Source of the DNA: Myxococcales bacterium
GTDB taxonomy: Bacteria; Myxococcota; Bradymonadia; UBA7976; UBA1532
Direction: 5' to 3'
Assembly (NCBI GenBank): GCA_020430675.1
Contig: JAGQJJ010000200.1
Location: 1-7,035 of the forward strand
DNA length: 7,035 nucleotides
A program made the translations under genes and the position numbers. Every line of letters begins with the position of its first letter. The first letter of the stretch is position 1. This document shows, in pieces, positions 4,443-7,035 of this stretch. The notes under the pieces were generated by a model. The model did not search any database. It was not told where the DNA came from and was given only the letters and a program-made list of their open reading frames with translations.

Positions 4443-7035
4443 CGCCGGCACCCCTTTCACGCCCCCCACCGATGACGGCAGCCCACGGCTGACGATCGAG
4501 TCGATCGCCGAGGCCGAGGACGGGTTTGCCCGCCTCGTCGGCACCGCCAGCGATGATCGCGCGGTGGTGGCGATGAGCGCGATGGTGGGCCGCAGCGGCC
4601 CCTACCTCATCGCCGAGGGCCCCGCGGGCTACGGTTCGTGGACGGTCGATGTGCCCATCCTGCCCGCCGGGCCGGTTGAGGTCGCGGTCACCGCCTACGA
4701 CGGCGGTGGACGCACCGCGGTCGAGCGAGCGACGCTCGAACGGCCGGCGCCGCCGGACTCGCAGGGACCCGAGGTGCTCATCGACGAGCCCGCCGACGGC
4801 TTCGAAACCAACGCGCCCGAGATCTTCTTGCGCGGCCGCACCACCGACGACTACGGCGTGGTCGAGGTTCGCATCGGCGCGCGCATCGAAGGACAGGTGA
4901 TCCCGCTCGCGCCCGCGGCGACGGCCGATCATTTCGGCCATTGGACGGCGCGGGTACCCTTGCCCGCGGCCCAGACCACCACGCTCGTCGCCCAGGCCTA
5001 CGACGCCGCCGGCAACGCGGGCTCAGCGCGCATCGACGTCACCTCGCGCGCCGCGCCGGCCCATGGCCCGCCCCGCATCGTGCGCATCGAGCCGGGTGAT
5101 GGCTCGACGGTCGACCGCGCGCATCTGCCGGTGCGCGTGGTCGTCGAGAGCGACGTCGACCTCGACGTCGTCATGCTCGCGGTCGGCAATGGCCCGGCGC
5201 AGCCCATCACGCCATCCGGCGGCAACTACACCCACACCGTGGTCCTGCGCCCCGGGCCCAACCGGCTGCGCGCCATCGCCCGCGACGTCGATGGCCTCAT
5301 GGCGCGTGAGATCTACTCGCTGACCCTCGACGACGGCTGGGGCGATGGTCCGACCATGCCCATCGGGCTGCCCAGCCCGCCGGGCACCGACGCGGTGCTC
5401 GACCTCGACAAGACCGGCGTCACCGAGATGTTCCCCGCCGACGTGCAGCGCGACACGGTGCTGATGCTGCTCGACCCCGACGCGATGGTGCGCAACTCGC
5501 TGGCCGCCATTCGCGTGGCCTGCGGCGCCAACTGGAACGCGCCCGACTTCGTGCCCGTCTGCCCGCCCGACTGGGGCGCGGCCGAGATCAACCTCTACCG
5601 CCTGCTGACGATGACGCCCAACAACGCCAACGTGGCGGGCACCCGGCTGGAGAGCGCGGCGACGCTGAGCGAACCCTTCCTGGGCCTGCCATTTGCGCGC
5701 ATCCTCGCCGACTCGATGCAGGTCGATCTCAACCAGGGCGTGCTCGCCGACGACCCGCTGGTGGCGGCGCTCATCGAAAATCTCATCGGCAGCCACCCGA
5801 ACGTGTCGCACGCCGCCGATGGCAGCCCTCGGCTCGCGGTGACGCTGCTCGACGGCCTGCTCGACATGGCGCCGCTCGCCGAGCGCTTCGGGCCCGCGGG
5901 CGATCACCCAGGCTTCATCGCCGGGCCGCTCTCGGCGAGCGTCTTGACCGATCAGTTCCGCATGGGCCTGACCCTGCGCAGCAACCTGCAGGTCTACGAG
6001 GGCGTCGACCTTCGCCGTGCCCGCAAGGACTACTTCGCCGACCGCCCGCCCGACGTGCCGGTCGTCGAGCTGGCGTTCCTCGACCTCGACCGCTTCTCGC
6101 TGACCGGCATCGACCCGGCCCCGGCGGTCAGCCTCGACTTCGGCATGTTTGAAGCCGACACCGCCGCCACGCCCGGCTGGGCGCCCGAGCCGGTCGGCCA
6201 GGGCAACAGCAACGTCTGGGACTTTCCGCGGTGGACGCTGGAGCGCGTGGTCGCCGAGGCCACGCGCAACGCCTTCGGCGGCCTGCGCGTCGGCTGCGAC
6301 CTGTGCAGCGGCGCCGGCAGCGGCGCCCTGCTCTACAGCAACCCCGAGAGCGGCGCCGACCTCGCCGAGATCGCCATCGGGCGCCTGGGGTACGACTGCC
6401 CCGCGGGCGGGCCATGCTTCAACGAAGACGTGGTCACCCCGCCGGGCGTCGCCGAGCATTTCCGCTCGATGGACCAGTACGACTGCGAACGCCAGCTCGA
6501 CTGCGCGCGGTTTGGCCCTGACTTCGAGTGCCATCGACAAGGCCGATGCCTTGAGACCGCGGCCATCGACTGCGACCGCGATCGCAACTGCCCGCTCGGC
6601 GAGGTCTGCCTGCTCGGCGCGTGCCTGCCGGCCGGCGAGGTCGAGTGCCGCACCGACGCCGAGTGCGGCGGCGAGCAGGTCTGCCGCTTCGGCCACTGCC
6701 AGCCCGTGCCCACCGCGTGGTTCCGCCTGTGGATGCCGCCCGGCGCCGCCGAATTGCCGCCGCCGATGTACCTGTGGGACCTGGTGCTCGAAGTCGCCCA
6801 GGCCCGCCTGCGCGACGGCGGCGTGCCCGAGGGCGAAGGCGACGCGATCTTCCACCTCGAAGGCATCTCGGTCGGGCTGACCGACAGCGACATCGAAGGC
6901 TTCGTGCGCGACCAGCTCGCCACGCAGGCCGACACGCTCGCCGAGCGCCTGCTTGGCAGCTACGCCGAGCAGAACGGCCGCGTCGACCTGTTTGTCGACA
7001 CCTTCGCCGGCGCGCCCTGGCTGATGCTGGCCCCG
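4330..7035 (+). CDS. Large modular lipoprotein with three Ig-like domains and cysteine-rich repeats (partial, 3' end beyond window)
   Basis: The frame is open for 902 codons to the last base of the window, so the C-terminus is missing. Residues 1-16 look like a lipoprotein signal (MRRLPWLAGLAAMWAC; the M-W-A-C lipobox is imperfect), followed by Ser17. Residues about 51-139, 143-240 and 247-336 are Ig-like domains; the first two end in the familiar A-Y-D-x-x-G pattern (A122-Y-D124, A223-Y-D225-A-A-G-N229) and the third in A317-R-D-V-D-G322. Residues 340-715 are not recognised; they carry Cys pairs C398/C411, C656/C659 and C690/C696. Three four-Cys repeats span 719-790, then further unrecognised sequence. 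It is probably exported to the outer membrane or surface, as a scaffold, adhesin or structural protein (inference). The start has a strong ribosome site. The upstream protease frame overlaps its first 113 bases. No catalytic motif is visible. Confidence 0.85.
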   Translation, partial: MRRLPWLAGLAAMWACSIDHGEVRDRIAADATPASWDDAGTPFTPPTDDGSPRLTIESIAEAEDGFARLVGTASDDRAVVAMSAMVGRSGPYLIAEGPAGYGSWTVDVPILPAGPVEVAVTAYDGGGRTAVERATLERPAPPDSQGPEVLIDEPADGFETNAPEIFLRGRTTDDYGVVEVRIGARIEGQVIPLAPAATADHFGHWTARVPLPAAQTTTLVAQAYDAAGNAGSARIDVTSRAAPAHGPPRIVRIEPGDGSTVDRAHLPVRVVVESDVDLDVVMLAVGNGPAQPITPSGGNYTHTVVLRPGPNRLRAIARDVDGLMAREIYSLTLDDGWGDGPTMPIGLPSPPGTDAVLDLDKTGVTEMFPADVQRDTVLMLLDPDAMVRNSLAAIRVACGANWNAPDFVPVCPPDWGAAEINLYRLLTMTPNNANVAGTRLESAATLSEPFLGLPFARILADSMQVDLNQGVLADDPLVAALIENLIGSHPNVSHAADGSPRLAVTLLDGLLDMAPLAERFGPAGDHPGFIAGPLSASVLTDQFRMGLTLRSNLQVYEGVDLRRARKDYFADRPPDVPVVELAFLDLDRFSLTGIDPAPAVSLDFGMFEADTAATPGWAPEPVGQGNSNVWDFPRWTLERVVAEATRNAFGGLRVGCDLCSGAGSGALLYSNPESGADLAEIAIGRLGYDCPAGGPCFNEDVVTPPGVAEHFRSMDQYDCERQLDCARFGPDFECHRQGRCLETAAIDCDRDRNCPLGEVCLLGACLPAGEVECRTDAECGGEQVCRFGHCQPVPTAWFRLWMPPGAAELPPPMYLWDLVLEVAQARLRDGGVPEGEGDAIFHLEGISVGLTDSDIEGFVRDQLATQADTLAERLLGSYAEQNGRVDLFVDTFAGAPWLMLAP
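6484..6699 (+). repeat. Three tandem four-cysteine repeats within the large lipoprotein
   Basis: Protein-level repeats with spacings C719-x5-C725-x8-C734-x5-C740, C748-x5-C754-x5-C760-x4-C765 and C773-x5-C779-x5-C785-x4-C790. The last two share the pattern C-x-x-D-x-x-C-x-x-G-x-x-C with a final G-x-C. Such modules are common in secreted myxobacterial proteins and probably form two disulfides each. They separate two unrecognised regions of the lipoprotein. Confidence 0.75.

Noticed and set aside
5023..6855. Long minus-strand open frame opposite the large lipoprotein
   Set aside because: It lies opposite the lipoprotein frame, which has the signal peptide, Ig-like domains and Cys repeats. The antisense translation is low-complexity and motif-free.
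1..7035. tRNA, rRNA, CRISPR arrays, insertion sequences
   Set aside because: No cloverleaf-like region, no regularly spaced direct repeats and no transposase or terminal inverted repeats were seen. Nearly all bases are covered by coding sequence.

Overview
The window is about 70% GC by eye and is almost entirely coding on the + strand. It looks like a Gram-negative bacterium of the Myxococcota or a related former-deltaproteobacterial lineage. Three things suggest this: a MYXO-CTERM-like tail on a secreted protease, cysteine-rich modules of the kind common in myxobacterial surface proteins, and two proteins with lipoprotein signal peptides. No taxonomic marker gene is present, so this is an inference. 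No RNA gene, mobile element or CRISPR array was found.

Left part (139-3016): three closely packed genes, probably one transcript. The first is a polytopic membrane protein of the dolichol kinase / CTP-dependent lipid kinase family with an unusual N-terminal helical extension. After 8 bases comes a 110-residue protein with a four-cysteine zinc ribbon and a hydrophobic C-terminal half. It overlaps by 4 bases (ATGA) a lipoprotein of the OppA-type oligopeptide-binding family. No ABC permease or ATPase gene is visible, so the binding protein is an orphan as far as this window shows.

Right part (3144-7035): a secreted S1-family (chymotrypsin-fold) serine protease with a complete His/Asp/Ser triad, a cysteine-rich module and a MYXO-CTERM-like C-terminal sorting signal. 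It is followed by the first 902 codons of a large modular lipoprotein: signal peptide, three Ig-like domains, a long unrecognised region, three four-cysteine repeats, then more unrecognised sequence running off the window. The protease frame continues 54 codons past its sorting signal and overlaps the lipoprotein start by 113 bases. That is odd and may mark a frameshift.

Together the right-hand genes describe a cell-surface locus (anchored protease plus large adhesin-like or scaffold-like lipoprotein), and the left-hand genes a membrane-lipid and peptide-binding set. A functional link between the two halves is not shown by the sequence. The most open question is the unrecognised ~320-residue core of the large lipoprotein and what follows its cysteine repeats.
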